Assembly (NCBI GenBank): GCA_003024785.1 | Contig: PUQB01000373.1 | Span: 1-64,000, forward strand | DNA from: Selaginella tamariscina | Taxonomy: Eukaryota > Streptophyta > Lycopodiopsida > Selaginellales > Selaginellaceae | Direction of reading: 5' to 3' | DNA: 64,000 bases | Shown here: positions 46,976 to 57,291 of the stretch, piece by piece | How the letters are laid out: every line of letters starts with the position of its first letter | Position numbering within the stretch: position 1 is the first letter of the stretch | Program-made: the position numbers and the translations under genes | Notes under the pieces: generated by a model | Databases searched by the model: none | What the model was told of the DNA's origin: nothing | Seen by the model: the letters and a program-made list of their open reading frames with translations, nothing else

Positions 46976-48031
46976 TTATAAAGAAACATGTAGCAGTGTA
47001 TCCTTAGCTTCGTCGTCTTCAGGAACATCACTTGGCATTATTGTGTCTTTGATATTGCCCCATGTGTTCTCCGTATGTATGCCGTACACTCTGGTGGTGT
47101 TATCCTTTTTGTCATACATGAAAATGGGGCCGCCAGACGAATTCAAGTTGCAAAAATAACTCCCAAAGTAGCAGCTCTTTGGTGCACTAGCGGCTACGCG
47201 AAATCCAGTAATAACCGGGCTCACCTCATGGATAAGAGTCGTAGGTTGGTCTTCAACAAATGCATTATCGACAAGGAGTGGGAAGCCTGCAATTAGAAGA
47301 TCCTGCCCAAGATGCTGAGATAAAGATGCTACTTCCATCCACTTTATATCTGGATCATCACTTGCTGCACCCTCCAAGTTCAAAAAGGCAATGTCTAAAT
47401 CATCGTTGCAGGAAGAGACCTCACACTTGAATGCTTTGCAGTGCCCAACCTCGCTCTGGATGTACGGGAAGTAGGCGATATAAAACTTGGCTGGTGCTTC
47501 ATCTGCTTCTTCTTCACCTTCACTGCTCTCAGCTCCACCTGTTTCAGCCGCAGCCGCTGCTCTGCCTTCCCGAGCTCCACCTGTTCCAGCCGCAGCCGCT
47601 GCTTTGCCACTGCCTTCCCCAGCTCTACCTGCTTCAGCCGCAGCTGTTGCTTCCCCAGCTCCACCTGCTCCAGCCGCAGCCGCTGTTTCCCCACTACCCT
47701 CCTCAGTTCCACCTGTTCCAGCCGCAGCCGCTGCTTCCCCAGCTCCACCTGCTCCAGATCCAGCTGCATTGTCAAGAACACAATGCTTTGCAGTAACTAC
47801 GACCCCACGTTCAATGCGAATGCAAGTCCCTATACATTCGACAGAGGAGAGAAAGCACTTGTTGTTTTGAAGATCAAGGAGAATACTCTCGTCTACGGCT
47901 ACCAGGAGCCTCCCAATGGCTTCCAACGCTGACCGTGAGAGACCATCGAAAAGCTGTGGTATGGCCGTTTGCTCACTGCTCTCCCCTCTTTCCATGATTT
48001 TGAAAACCCTACTACCAATCTTTTGCTTCAA
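46976..48031 (-). CDS. Trypsin-like serine protease domain protein with Ala/Gly repeat insert
   Basis: One 351-codon minus-strand frame. A trypsin-type triad can be placed: His83 in 'VVVTAKHC', Asp213 in 'DLDIAFL' and Ser299 in 'NSSGGPIF'. The core strands around them fit a chymotrypsin/Deg fold without signal peptide or PDZ domain. Between His and Asp, residues about 88-173 are a low-complexity Ala/Gly/Glu repeat (units like AAAAAGTGG, EGSG), far longer than the loop in ordinary family members. The N-terminal 60 residues (helical, acidic) are unrecognised. The stop at 46976 lies about 40 bp before the start of the next minus-strand gene. Additional upstream exons are possible. Confidence 0.65.
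   Translation of the reverse strand: MKQKIGSRVFKIMERGESSEQTAIPQLFDGLSRSALEAIGRLLVAVDESILLDLQNNKCFLSSVECIGTCIRIERGVVVTAKHCVLDNAAGSGAGGAGEAAAAAGTGGTEEGSGETAAAAGAGGAGEATAAAEAGRAGEGSGKAAAAAGTGGAREGRAAAAAETGGAESSEGEEEADEAPAKFYIAYFPYIQSEVGHCKAFKCEVSSCNDDLDIAFLNLEGAASDDPDIKWMEVASLSQHLGQDLLIAGFPLLVDNAFVEDQPTTLIHEVSPVITGFRVAASAPKSCYFGSYFCNLNSSGGPIFMYDKKDNTTRVYGIHTENTWGNIKDTIMPSDVPEDDEAKDTLLHVSL
47500..47770. repeat. In-frame GC-rich minisatellite
   Basis: Degenerate tandem units of roughly 45-55 bp containing 'ccagccgcagccgctgc' and 'agctccacctg' recur five to six times. They encode the Ala/Gly/Glu insert of the protease-like gene. Unit variation keeps the reading frame. Confidence 0.85.
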
Positions 48032-48840
48032 TCTGATTTCGTCTAGGGTGGAATGAAGAGCCGTCGAAGCTATAGGCGCTCAGGCCTTTGGAATGATCAA
48101 GAAGCCCAGAAAAGAAAACATCCGAATTTGACTCTCACCACCGGCAAGATGTGAACAAGTCAGAACACATCTTCCGCAAAAAAACTGCCTGAAATCCAGA
48201 AGGAAGTACCACGTCCCCTGTCTCGCAATCAGACGAGACGAGTTTTGTGACAAGCTCCTGTAAGAGCCAAAGCTGAGAAATAGCTATTACAAACTCGACT
48301 GTTACCTCGTACTCCGAGAATTCTGAAGCTATCCAAGAATCGACTGTCCCAATTCTACTGCTTCCAGCGCGATGGCAGCCCTGTTGGTAATTTCCTGAGG
48401 TACTCCTGTGAGATCGGACATATCAGCATTGTCGTCGCGGCGCCCGATATGTCGGCATACCAGCAAGTTCAGTGCAGTAAATCCCTGCATGAGGTTTACC
48501 GTAGCTGAGAGCTTGATAACCGGGTACGAGCCTGCCACAAGCTTCAGCTTAGATAAAAGAATTCCATGTCGTGCTGGTCGTGCTGGCCGTGTTACCGATA
48601 AAGAAAGACAGGGGGAGCTCATCACGGAGAATGATATTTCTGTGACTGCCAGGAACATGATAGATACGATGTTCCGTGAACAAGAAACAATCTTCAGAAA
48701 GCTCGCTGAAATGAGTGCATGCCAAAACCTGTAATGGGAAACGAGAACAATCGGCGAGACTTTACGGATGCCGTACCTTCGGGAACAAGCAAAATGGATC
48801 ATTGTTGAACACAGTAGGCCTATGCCATCTGCGGACACAG
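48032..48840. other. Unassigned sequence upstream of protease-like gene
   Basis: No coherent gene recognised. A minus frame near 48329-48560 reads 'LMQGFTALNLLVCRHIGRRD', then 'DLTGVPQEITNRAAIALEA'. A plus frame at 48570-48734 reads 'ENDISVTARNMIDTMFREQE'. Both look like coding remnants of unknown families. Confidence 0.35.
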
Positions 48841-48879
48841 AGTGAAAGACAAATGTATCCACGGTCATCTTTTGAAGCG

Positions 48880-49350
48880 GATGCCTGGAACAGATGTATC
48901 GAGCAAGAAACGAGGTGCACAGTCGAAGAAAGTTTCTGCAGCCAAAAAAACCGAGCACGAAGAGGAGGAGGATCCAAGTGATGAGCAAGAGGTGAAGAAG
49001 GAAGCAAAGAAACGAGGTGCGCAGTCGAAGAAAGCTTCTGCAGCCGAAAAGGCCGAGCAGGAAGAGGAAGAGGATGCAAGTGATGAGCGAGGGGAACGGA
49101 AGAAACGAGGTGCACAGTCGGAGAAAGCTTCTGTAGCCAAGAAGCAGGCAAAGCAGGAAGACGAGGAGGATTCGACTGATGAGCAAGAGGTGAAGAAGAA
49201 GCGAAGAAAGGACGAATAAAGCCATTCCAGCCAAGAAGTCGACGTTAAAGCCGAGAAGGAAGAAGAGGAGGATCCAAGTGATGTGAAGAAGGAACCGAAG
49301 AAAGGTGCACAGTCGAAAAAAGCCTTTGAGGAAGAGGAGGAGGATCCAAG
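48880..49350 (+). repeat. Coding-like charged tandem repeat (KKRGAQSKK...EEEEDPSDE)
   Basis: Four degenerate repeats, each with a basic part (KKRGAQSKKxSAAKK) and an acidic part (EEEEDxSDEQE), at about 48909, 49011, 49104 and 49296. The plus frame is open to 49217-49219. A further repeat follows the stop and runs directly into the CAP-H duplication at 49356. The alternation of Lys-rich and Glu/Asp-rich blocks is typical of nucleolar or chaperone tails, but no folded domain is present. Confidence 0.6.
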
Positions 49351-49355
49351 TAAGG

Positions 49356-51319
49356 GAAACAATTTGATGGTATGTTGATTTGTGTGTTGTGTGTGACAGA
49401 CGTAGGGATCATCACATAGTTTGTTTACTTACAGATGCATATGTGCATGCACATATCAATACATATATATGTATATGCGGTGCTTCCTATACAAGCGAAT
49501 ATGCATGGGCACACACACTAACATACCATAGTTATATTCTGCGTTTTGCAGTAACACTGAACGTTGATCCCCTGTTTCATCAAACGTCTGCACAGTTTGA
49601 TGAAGGTGTGCAAAGGGGCTTCTTCTCAACACACTTAGCGTTTACAGAGGGTGTGAAATACTCTTCGACTCTCTTGACGTTCCTGAGAAGTGCATGAGTG
49701 TTGATCTTCCAAAAGATCCACCAACGATCGACTTATCTTTTGTGGCTGGTATGCTATAGTGTATATGTGCTTGTATGCATATTTGCTCATATTTACTATA
49801 CATACATACATCTATAAATGAGGGATTGTTTGTAATATACACTATGTACCTATCCACACATATATGGATAAATACACATATATGGAACTTTTTAGACGGT
49901 AAGTATGGCTTGCTGGTGTGTCTAATATATGTATAGATATAATACACTGTATTTGGGTATCCCATAATATGATAGTGATATCTACATACGTATACATCCA
50001 TGCATATTTATATTATAGCTCTTTTATTGTCTATTATCTATGTATATTTCCCCTGATTTTTCATCTCTCCCCTATATAGATAGATATAGATATATAAGGG
50101 CAATTTTCCCTATGTGTGTGTGTATCTCTCTTTTTTTATCAGATGTAATGCAAGAGATATATTCAAACAAGGACAGAGAAATCTCACCATCTCTCAGTGA
50201 GATTGTGAAATTGCTCGATAATCCACTCCGAAAGGCTGCTGAGACGGAGCAAACATGCAATTTCACGGTGTGTACAACTAGATTTAATTTTACATTTCCA
50301 TACGTCTATAAATATATGTAGAGATAGAGGGGTGGGGAGTGATACCAAAGCTTTATTTGCAGGATGAAGACACTAATAGTTTCTTTAATGACGAGTTTAA
50401 TGACAATAACACGGGTGAAGTGTTTGATGACCCTGAGGAACGAGCTGATTATTTTCCTGATGAAGGAAATACAAGTCCAGGAGCAATGTCTTATACAAAC
50501 TCTCCTGAGCACCATGACGAGGTATATATATCATATATACATACGTATGTACGTACATGTTTGTATAGAATTAGAGAGTATTCGTATTATGCATATACAT
50601 TACCTATACTACCTGTTTGTTTATACATGTACTTATGTTGCGTGTATGTTTATTTTATTCTTTTTAGGGCGATTTTGTAAATGGATATGTCAACGGAGAC
50701 AGTATAACAATGACGGAAGAAGACACTATAGATTGGTTGAAAGAAGGCATGGGTATTCCTACAAAGAGAAATGCGTGGGCCGGTGCAGATTACTGGAAGT
50801 TCGTAAGACCAAAAGGTGTGTGTGTGTGTGTTTGTGTGTGTTTCACAAAGATACATAGTTGTTCATACTACTAACTGGTTCAATTTGTTTTTTTTTTTTT
50901 GATGTATAATAATGGTATATGTACTCACACACAAACATACAGGTGATACGGATGTGAAACCTGAGAAAGTGACCAAAAAGAAGAAAGAGCCATTTTCTTT
51001 AGTGTACACAAAGGAAAACATTCCCGAGTTTGATACGGCGCTTTTCGCTAAACCTCGTGATTTACGAGCTAACCTTTTACCGCAGTCAAGGCAAACTGTC
51101 AGCACCACGTTACCAGAGGATCTAAGGTATAAAGCAGATGATTTACTGCGGCTTTTCCTTCGGCCTTCAGTCATGGTACGTATATACATATGTATCTGTG
51201 TGCCTCTGTGTGTGTGCGTGCGTAGAAATAGACAATCACACACACACTTACCACGTTTGGTACTAACCAATTTCTTTTGCTATTAGTGTGTACGTGGTCG
51301 ACTGAGGACAACGGGTAAC

Positions 51320-51366
<47 letters not shown>

Positions 51367-52340
51367 CTATATATATATAGATATGTGTGTGTGTGTGTGC
51401 AAACATACTCATTCTCATTCAGTTTAGTAACTATAACATGTTTCTTTTTACAGGACGTGTAAAATCTAAAGAATCCCCATCTGATACATGGGATGGTGGG
51501 AATGACGGGATTCATGGGGATTTTTGGACTGGAGATGATAATGGCCATAGTGACATTGAAGATAATGGCGATGAATTGATCACACAACCTCGAAAGGTGT
51601 GTGCACGCGTACATTTATATTTATCATATCGTATAGTTTTCATATATAACTGATTAACAATAATATATATATATATATATATCTGTGTGTTTTGCATTAT
51701 TTTAATTATTATGTTAATAAGTTTAATCATTAACATTATACACTGATTTAATTATTAAGATTTTTGTTTAACACACTACAGGTTAAGAAAATCGAAGTGG
51801 ACTACGATAAGACATCAAAGGTAGTCGATGTTCGAGCATTGAAGGAGAGCATATGGGAAAGTATTCAAGTGACATGTCATAAGGTCCGGATTTATTTAGT
51901 CTTTGATAGTTAAACTGCATGAACTTTGCATGCGTGTGTGTGTGTGTGCGCGTACGCAAGAATAATCTTGAATATTTAACATTAAGCAACATATTAGACA
52001 CAGGTTTAACGTTTATATCTAGTTATGTGTATGCCCATTTTGCGTGTTTTCTTCACTTGTAGAATGATGATAGCGAGCATGAAGGAATACAATTTAGTGA
52101 CTTGCTCGGGAAAGTACCAGAAGACAGTCCAGCACCCGAAGGTAACAAGTTTATCGGCTAACTAAGCTTGGCTAATTACGTTTTACCGCAGACGAACTGT
52201 CCGTCCACTTGTGCTTCATCTGCTTATTGCACTTGGCAAATGAACACGGGCTTGTAATCAAGGATTGTCCGACCATGAATGAACTTCTCGTTTTTAATGT
52301 GCAACAACAACAGCAGCAGCAACAACAAGAACAATACTAA
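49356..52340 (+). pseudogene. 5'-truncated second copy of CAP-H
   Basis: Same exons as copy 1 from the 'FDG' junction onward, but the first ~1 kb (start codon, N-terminal kleisin motif, 'CTLEASAKIYSCRVDS') is missing. The exon at 49558-49690 has lost one base of 'gaaggtggtgc', shifting the frame. It lacks the 33-bp tandem duplication of copy 1. At about 52139 it has 'cccgaag' at the exon end, which keeps the last exon (DELSVHLCF...QQEQY, stop 52338-52340) in frame, unlike copy 1. Not expected to yield a functional kleisin. Confidence 0.85.
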
Positions 52341-52588
52341 ACTCACCAAGGTAGGATTACACGCGTGCTTAAGAGAACCATACAAACAACATATTGAAAT
52401 ATATCTGCATATATTTATGTACTCATACTTGGTACACATGCACACATACGCATTTCTGTTTCAGGATGTAGAACGTCTTTATACAAGGAACTGTATCATC
52501 AATAGTATGATTGAAACTTTGTCTAATTAAACTCAGATTAATTGCACCCAGAATATAATTTAACAATTTAATTAAATTAAAAAAAAAA

Positions 52589-52800
52589 CTATTCAGTCTT
52601 ACTGCCTTCGGAATCCACTTTGGGCAGTCTCTGTATTTGTTAGACAGTTAGATATGTGAGAGAGATTAATTAGTTAACGAAATTACCAGATCTGGCTTGA
52701 TTATGTTGTGAACAACAGAGGCGCCAGAAAATGCGGCTGTGAACATGACTACATACGAGACGAACGTAGACGGCATTTGCACTCTCGTCACTCTGCCCAT
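52589..52800 (-). CDS. UQCC6/Brawnin-like mitochondrial small protein, copy 2
   Basis: Identical layout to copy 1: exons 52687-52800 and 52589-52630 giving the same 51-residue product. At least one difference from copy 1 (gcg versus gca for an Ala) is silent. No MITE lies in its upstream region, so this copy keeps the ancestral promoter. Both copies look intact. Confidence 0.65.
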
Positions 52801-53375
52801 CTGCACCCTAAACCCTAAATCGAATATACTTCGTATCTTAAACAATATATTCTTATAGTGTGTGTGTATGTATATAATATATATATATACACGTGTTATG
52901 TATGGGCTATATATGGTATATATTATGTCTCAACAAAGACAAAGAAATGAATCATTCCAAACTGAAACATTTCATTAAAGAACTGAGATGTGTTTGTACT
53001 TGTGTATCTATGTACGTGTCAGAGAGAAAACTTTGAACGATGCATGTACGACTGTGGTAGACATGTGGAGGGAAAAACATGTCATAGGGGAATTGAAATT
53101 GCGAGATAAAGGGAGGGAAAAATAAGGGAAAAAAAAAAGTAAAATAGTAAAATAAACGTAATGTTACATTGCGGGACATGATATTTTTCTCAAAATAAAA
53201 TATATAATTAAAACATAATTAATACTATACATTACCTCATCATTTTTTAATGTGTGATTCTCAAGATTACATGTTGATAATGAATGTTAAGTATTTAAAA
53301 TTATTGCTATCTAAATGTAATAATTTAAGGACAATTTAAGAATAATTCAATATAATAATGTAAATTGGGTACTAA

Positions 53376-53620
53376 TATTTGATAGGGTAAATTAGGGATT
53401 TATCATAAATGAATTTTGTGAAACAATTTACTTGACCAATTGATTAATTCATATAAGATATACATATATAAATGTATATGAAATATCATTTTTAAATCAT
53501 ATGAATTATTTGATAGGGTACATAATATTTGATAGGGTAAATCATAAATTTAATTTTGTGAAACAATTTACTTGACCAATTGATTAATTCATATAAGATA
53601 TACATATATAAATGTATATT
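53376..53620. repeat. Two-copy direct repeat flanking gypsy 5' side
   Basis: A block of about 100 bp ('ttttgtgaaacaatttactt', 'gaccaattgattaattcata', then 'tataaatgtatat') occurs twice, near 53412-53500 and 53554-53620. Each is preceded by 'tttgatagggta'. The repeat is nearly perfect and AT-rich. Confidence 0.85.
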
Positions 53621-53823
53621 GTAAGATACTGTATATTATGTAACGTAATGTATATACGCATGTGTATATACACACATGCATAGTGACACATGGGTGGTGA
53701 TCTGGCCGCCATGTGTCAGTGCCACGTGTCGCATGTGTGCCACGTGGTAGGAGGTCTCCTGTATATAAGCAAGGTTTTTGTAGCTTAATAGATTTGACAT
53801 TTTAATATATATCGGCTCTTTCA
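53620..53823 (+). repeat. Candidate short 5' LTR of the gypsy element
   Basis: Begins TGTAAGATAC and ends ...CTCTTTCA. It contains 'tatataagcaagg' (TATA) at about 53762 and three CACGTG/CACATGTG-like elements. It lies immediately before the gag frame, but no matching 3' copy is present in the window. Boundaries are a proposal from TG...CA ends. Confidence 0.4.
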
Positions 53824-53876
53824 TTGGTGGAGAAGTTGGGTATTCCTTTCTTCCGCCTTTTCCTTTTCGTGTTTTC

Positions 53877-56800
53877 ATGACGATGAATATGGAGACGGCG
53901 TTTAGCATTATTGCTACTGCTATTGATGCACAAACAAAGTTGTTGGAGCGCTTTGTTGAGGGTTCGTCCTCCTCTTCCCCGCCTGAGCCTCCTGCCGGGG
54001 GATCTGCTTCTAGTACTCCTTCGTCTTCTTCACATGCCACAAATCCAAGGGTTCGACCCCGATCTTTTTGTGGTGATCCAGGAGATGATGATACCACTGG
54101 TTTGATCATTTCCAAGTTATTGTTCGTTACCATGGTTGGGATGAGGCCGTGCTCTCAGAGAATTCCCTACATGTTTGGAAGGCCCTGCGCTCAAGTGGTA
54201 TAATGGATTGGCTGCGGAGATTCAAGCCAATAGTAATCGGTTACGGAATGCCTCAAACGTACGTTTGGCAAAGTTGAGGATTCAGATGATGCTTTCCAAC
54301 AACTGCATGCGATACGACAACATCCTGGTGAGTCTGTTATGCGGTTCAGTATTAGGTTCGGGGATTTAGTTCGGCGTGCATATCCTAACATGCCTGAGCC
54401 CATTAAGCTCGGTATGTTATGGCCAACTATGCGACCCGAACTTGTTCGATTCGTTCGGGCTCTTCGTCCTACCACATTGGAGGAAGCTTTTGCACTAGCT
54501 CAACGATTTGAGTTGGTGCCTGGTGAGGGCCGTGTTCCCCTTGGGTTACCTGCTCCTCTATTCAGCGTGCTGATCCAATGGAGGTTGATGCTGCTGCATA
54601 TGTGCCCGCACGACAAGCCTTTCGTGGTCGACCTCGGGGCCCACCCCGTGGACCACCTCCACGAAATCGTCCTGCACTGCTCCAGTTCCTGCCCGTGGTG
54701 GTCAAAATCCACGGATTCGTGACAGGAGGAATCGGAACAATGCAGGTCGACCCAATCAAGTTCATTGTTGGGCCTGTTGGGCACCTGGACATACTTGGCG
54801 GGCATGCGATGTGTATCCTGATTGGCGTCCACCACATCCAGGCTGGCGACCATATGTTCCGGATGGTGTGCCTGTGGCGGCCATTATGGCTATGATGAGC
54901 TTCAGATGACGAAGCCTCTCTTGCAGGTGGATCTGTTGCGGAAAACGTAATCGTACGGGCGACGGAGGGATCCCGTGCGATGGAGACTTCACCTCCATGT
55001 TTTTTCCGCTATGCATATCAAGGTTTGCAAGTTCCACCAGATCATCCAGTTTTCACATTTTCTGCACGGTGAATGATCTTTCAGTCACAGTGCTTGTGGA
55101 TACAGGATCCAGTATGTCTTCCATAACTGCTTCTCTAGCGCATCGGTGCTCATTACCCTTAAGACGTGCAGATAAGGTCTTGCACATTTTATATGGTAAT
55201 GGGCAGTCTCGTGCAGTATCACAGTACACCACTTTGACTACGCTGGTTATGGGTGCCAACTGTAAGTTTCCCTCTGGGTCTCTTAGGGTTGTCCCTTCCC
55301 AGGTCTTTGACATCATTCTGGGATGTGATTGGTTAAAGCAGTCGAAAGGTACATGTGATTTTTCACTCTCTCCTCCTGTATTACGCTTGGAGTCTGTGTC
55401 TTTGCAGTCTGTTCCTTTACGTCCAGAGAAGCTTTGCTGTTTGTATCACGCATACAGCTCCTTTGATTCCGGTCTTGGGGTGGTGTTCATCTCAACAGGT
55501 TCAAATGCCGGATCCGTCACCTGAGTGTCGAGCACACTGCATCGAACAACTTAAGAAACAGTATGCAAGTTTGTTCAAATTTGATCTGTCCCAAGGTGCA
55601 CGTGTGAAGACTCGACACTGTATACCCACCGGCAATGCAAAGCCTTTCAAAGTCCCGGTTCGACGCAGGTCACCAAAGGAGTTATCAGCCATGCGAACAG
55701 CTGTTACTGATATGATTGGTAAACGAGTGTGTCGTCCGTCACGGAGTCCATGGGCATGTGAACCTCATTTGGTTCCCAAGCCTGATGGATCTCTCCGATT
55801 TTGTGTGGATTACCGACCTCTTAACGATGTTACCATCAAAGATGTCTATCCACTTCCGAACTCTGCCGATCTATTAGATCGTTTGGGTCAGAGTCGATGG
55901 TTTACTAAGTTGGATTTGGCATCAGGATATTGGCAGGTTCCTATGGCTGAGGAGGATATTCCAAAAACGGCCTTCCGGACACCATTTGGTCTTTACGAGT
56001 TTTTGGTCATGCCTTTTGGATTGACTTCAGCTCCTGCCACCTTTCAACGCATGATGGATGAGCTTCTTTCCGATATGCCTGATATCACTGCCGATTTTAT
56101 CGACGATGTGCTCATTCATGGGTCTGGTTCTTGGGAGGATCACATTCGTGATGTACGGCGCGTTCTTGATCGATTTCGAGAAGTTGGCCTGAAGTTGAAA
56201 CTTGAAAAGTGTGTGTTTGGTTCGACCGACACCACTTACTTGGGTTACCGTATATCTCGAGAGGGTTTACAGGTGGATCCAATGAAGTTGCGAGCTGTTC
56301 GAGAGTTCCCTCGTCCCGTACAGTACAGGAAGTCCAGCGTTTCTTGGGCACGGTGCAGTACTTGGGTCGATTCATCGATCATCTCACTGATCGAACTGCC
56401 CCTCTTCGGGAGTTAGTTCGTCCACAGGTATCTTTCAGGTGGACTCGCAGGTGTCAGCAGGCATTTGACCAGTTAAAAGAGTTCCTGACAACTCCACCAT
56501 TGCTTCAATACCCAGATTTTACTCGTCCGTTCATTTTACGAGTAGATGCCTCAGATGTTGGTATTGGTGGTGTATTGATGCAAACTGATGCTGTGGATTC
56601 TTCAATTCGACACCCGGTGGCTTACATTAGTCGAGTACTCACGCCGGCTGAGCGGAATTATTCCACTACTGAAAAAGAATGCCTTGCTGCTGTTTGGGGT
56701 TTTGAACGACTTCATGCCTACTTACATGGGAGTGAAACACTTTTGGAGTGTGATCATGCTGCTGTCACTTCCTTATAAAACGGAAGAATTAGTGGGTCGT

Positions 56801-57144
56801 AGCCAGATGGGCATTACGTCTCCAAGTATATAACTTTAAGGTGGTGCACAGGCCTGGGCGAACAATGGTGGATGCGGATGCACTTTCTCGAGCACCCCTT
56901 TCTGATTCCACTTTGCCTGCTCATGCAGTCGCTGCAGCATTCGGTTTGATACAAGCCCCTCAGGTATTCGATGCCGACTTACCATCCTTGGAACAGTGGC
57001 AGGATGCCCAAAAACGTGAACCGTGGACGAGGCAATTACGGGATGCGTTTGCAAGTCCTTCTTCCGAACCGCAGTTTCGACAATATCATGCTCAGTTTCG
57101 ACTTCAGGATGGTTTATTGTATTTTATTGGGACAAATCCAGAAG
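53877..57144 (+). mobile_element. Ty3/gypsy retrotransposon, defective (no integrase)
   Basis: Remains of gag-pol in several frames. Gag: 'METAFSIIATAIDAQTKLLE', then 'FGDLVRRAYPNMPEPIKLGM'. Aspartic protease: 'VLVDTGSSMSSI' and 'IILGCDWL' near 55095-55335. Reverse transcriptase at 55570-56290: 'KPDGSLRFCVDYRPLN', 'FTKLDLASGYWQV', 'FLVMPFGLTSAPATF' and 'FIDDVL' as the catalytic motif. RNase H at 56510-56770: 'LRVDASDVGIGGVL', 'TEKECLAAVWGFE'. The order protease-RT-RNase H places it in Ty3/gypsy. Frames break in gag, near 55500, at about 56330 and at 56778. Where the integrase zinc domain should begin (after 'DGLLYF') the element stops at another family's LTR sequence. Confidence 0.9.
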
Positions 57145-57291
57145 TGTCATAGTTTTTACTATGACTCAACCCTTTACTTTGGACGTTGACTGTTGTTACC
57201 TACTGTACTATGTTGATAAGCCCTAGGTGTAGAAGAAACAGCCCGCTTAGTGCACTTGGATATCTAGTGATGGTCCGGCCGGGTGTCATTA
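57145..57291 (+). repeat. 147-bp inverted LTR-start fragment
   Basis: Starts TGTCATAGTTTTTACTATGA and is the inverted, near-perfect copy of 58901-59046, the first part of the minus-strand LTR. It joins the broken gypsy element to the left end of that LTR, forming inverted arms around about 1.6 kb. It is absent beside the other LTR at 62740. Confidence 0.9.

Larger units (their letters stand above)
49356..53150. repeat. Segmental duplication, copy 2
   Basis: Direct-orientation duplicate of 37224-41440. Differences are mostly microsatellite length changes, scattered substitutions and the absence of the MITE. The left edge lies in the charged repeat and the right edge in a purine tract. Confidence 0.95.

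Noticed and set aside
47395-47932. Plus and minus frames with Pro/Ala/Leu/Cys repeats
   Set aside because: Alternate-frame readings of the minisatellite in the protease-like gene, where only the minus frame carries triad motifs.
48329-49234. 301-codon minus frame rich in Leu/Ser
   Set aside because: Mostly the antisense of the charged Lys/Glu repeats; the hydrophobic pattern is an artefact of complement reading.
53620-57291. 57145 fragment as the gypsy element's own 3' LTR
   Set aside because: It does not match the sequence preceding gag and belongs to the LTR family of the minus-strand element.
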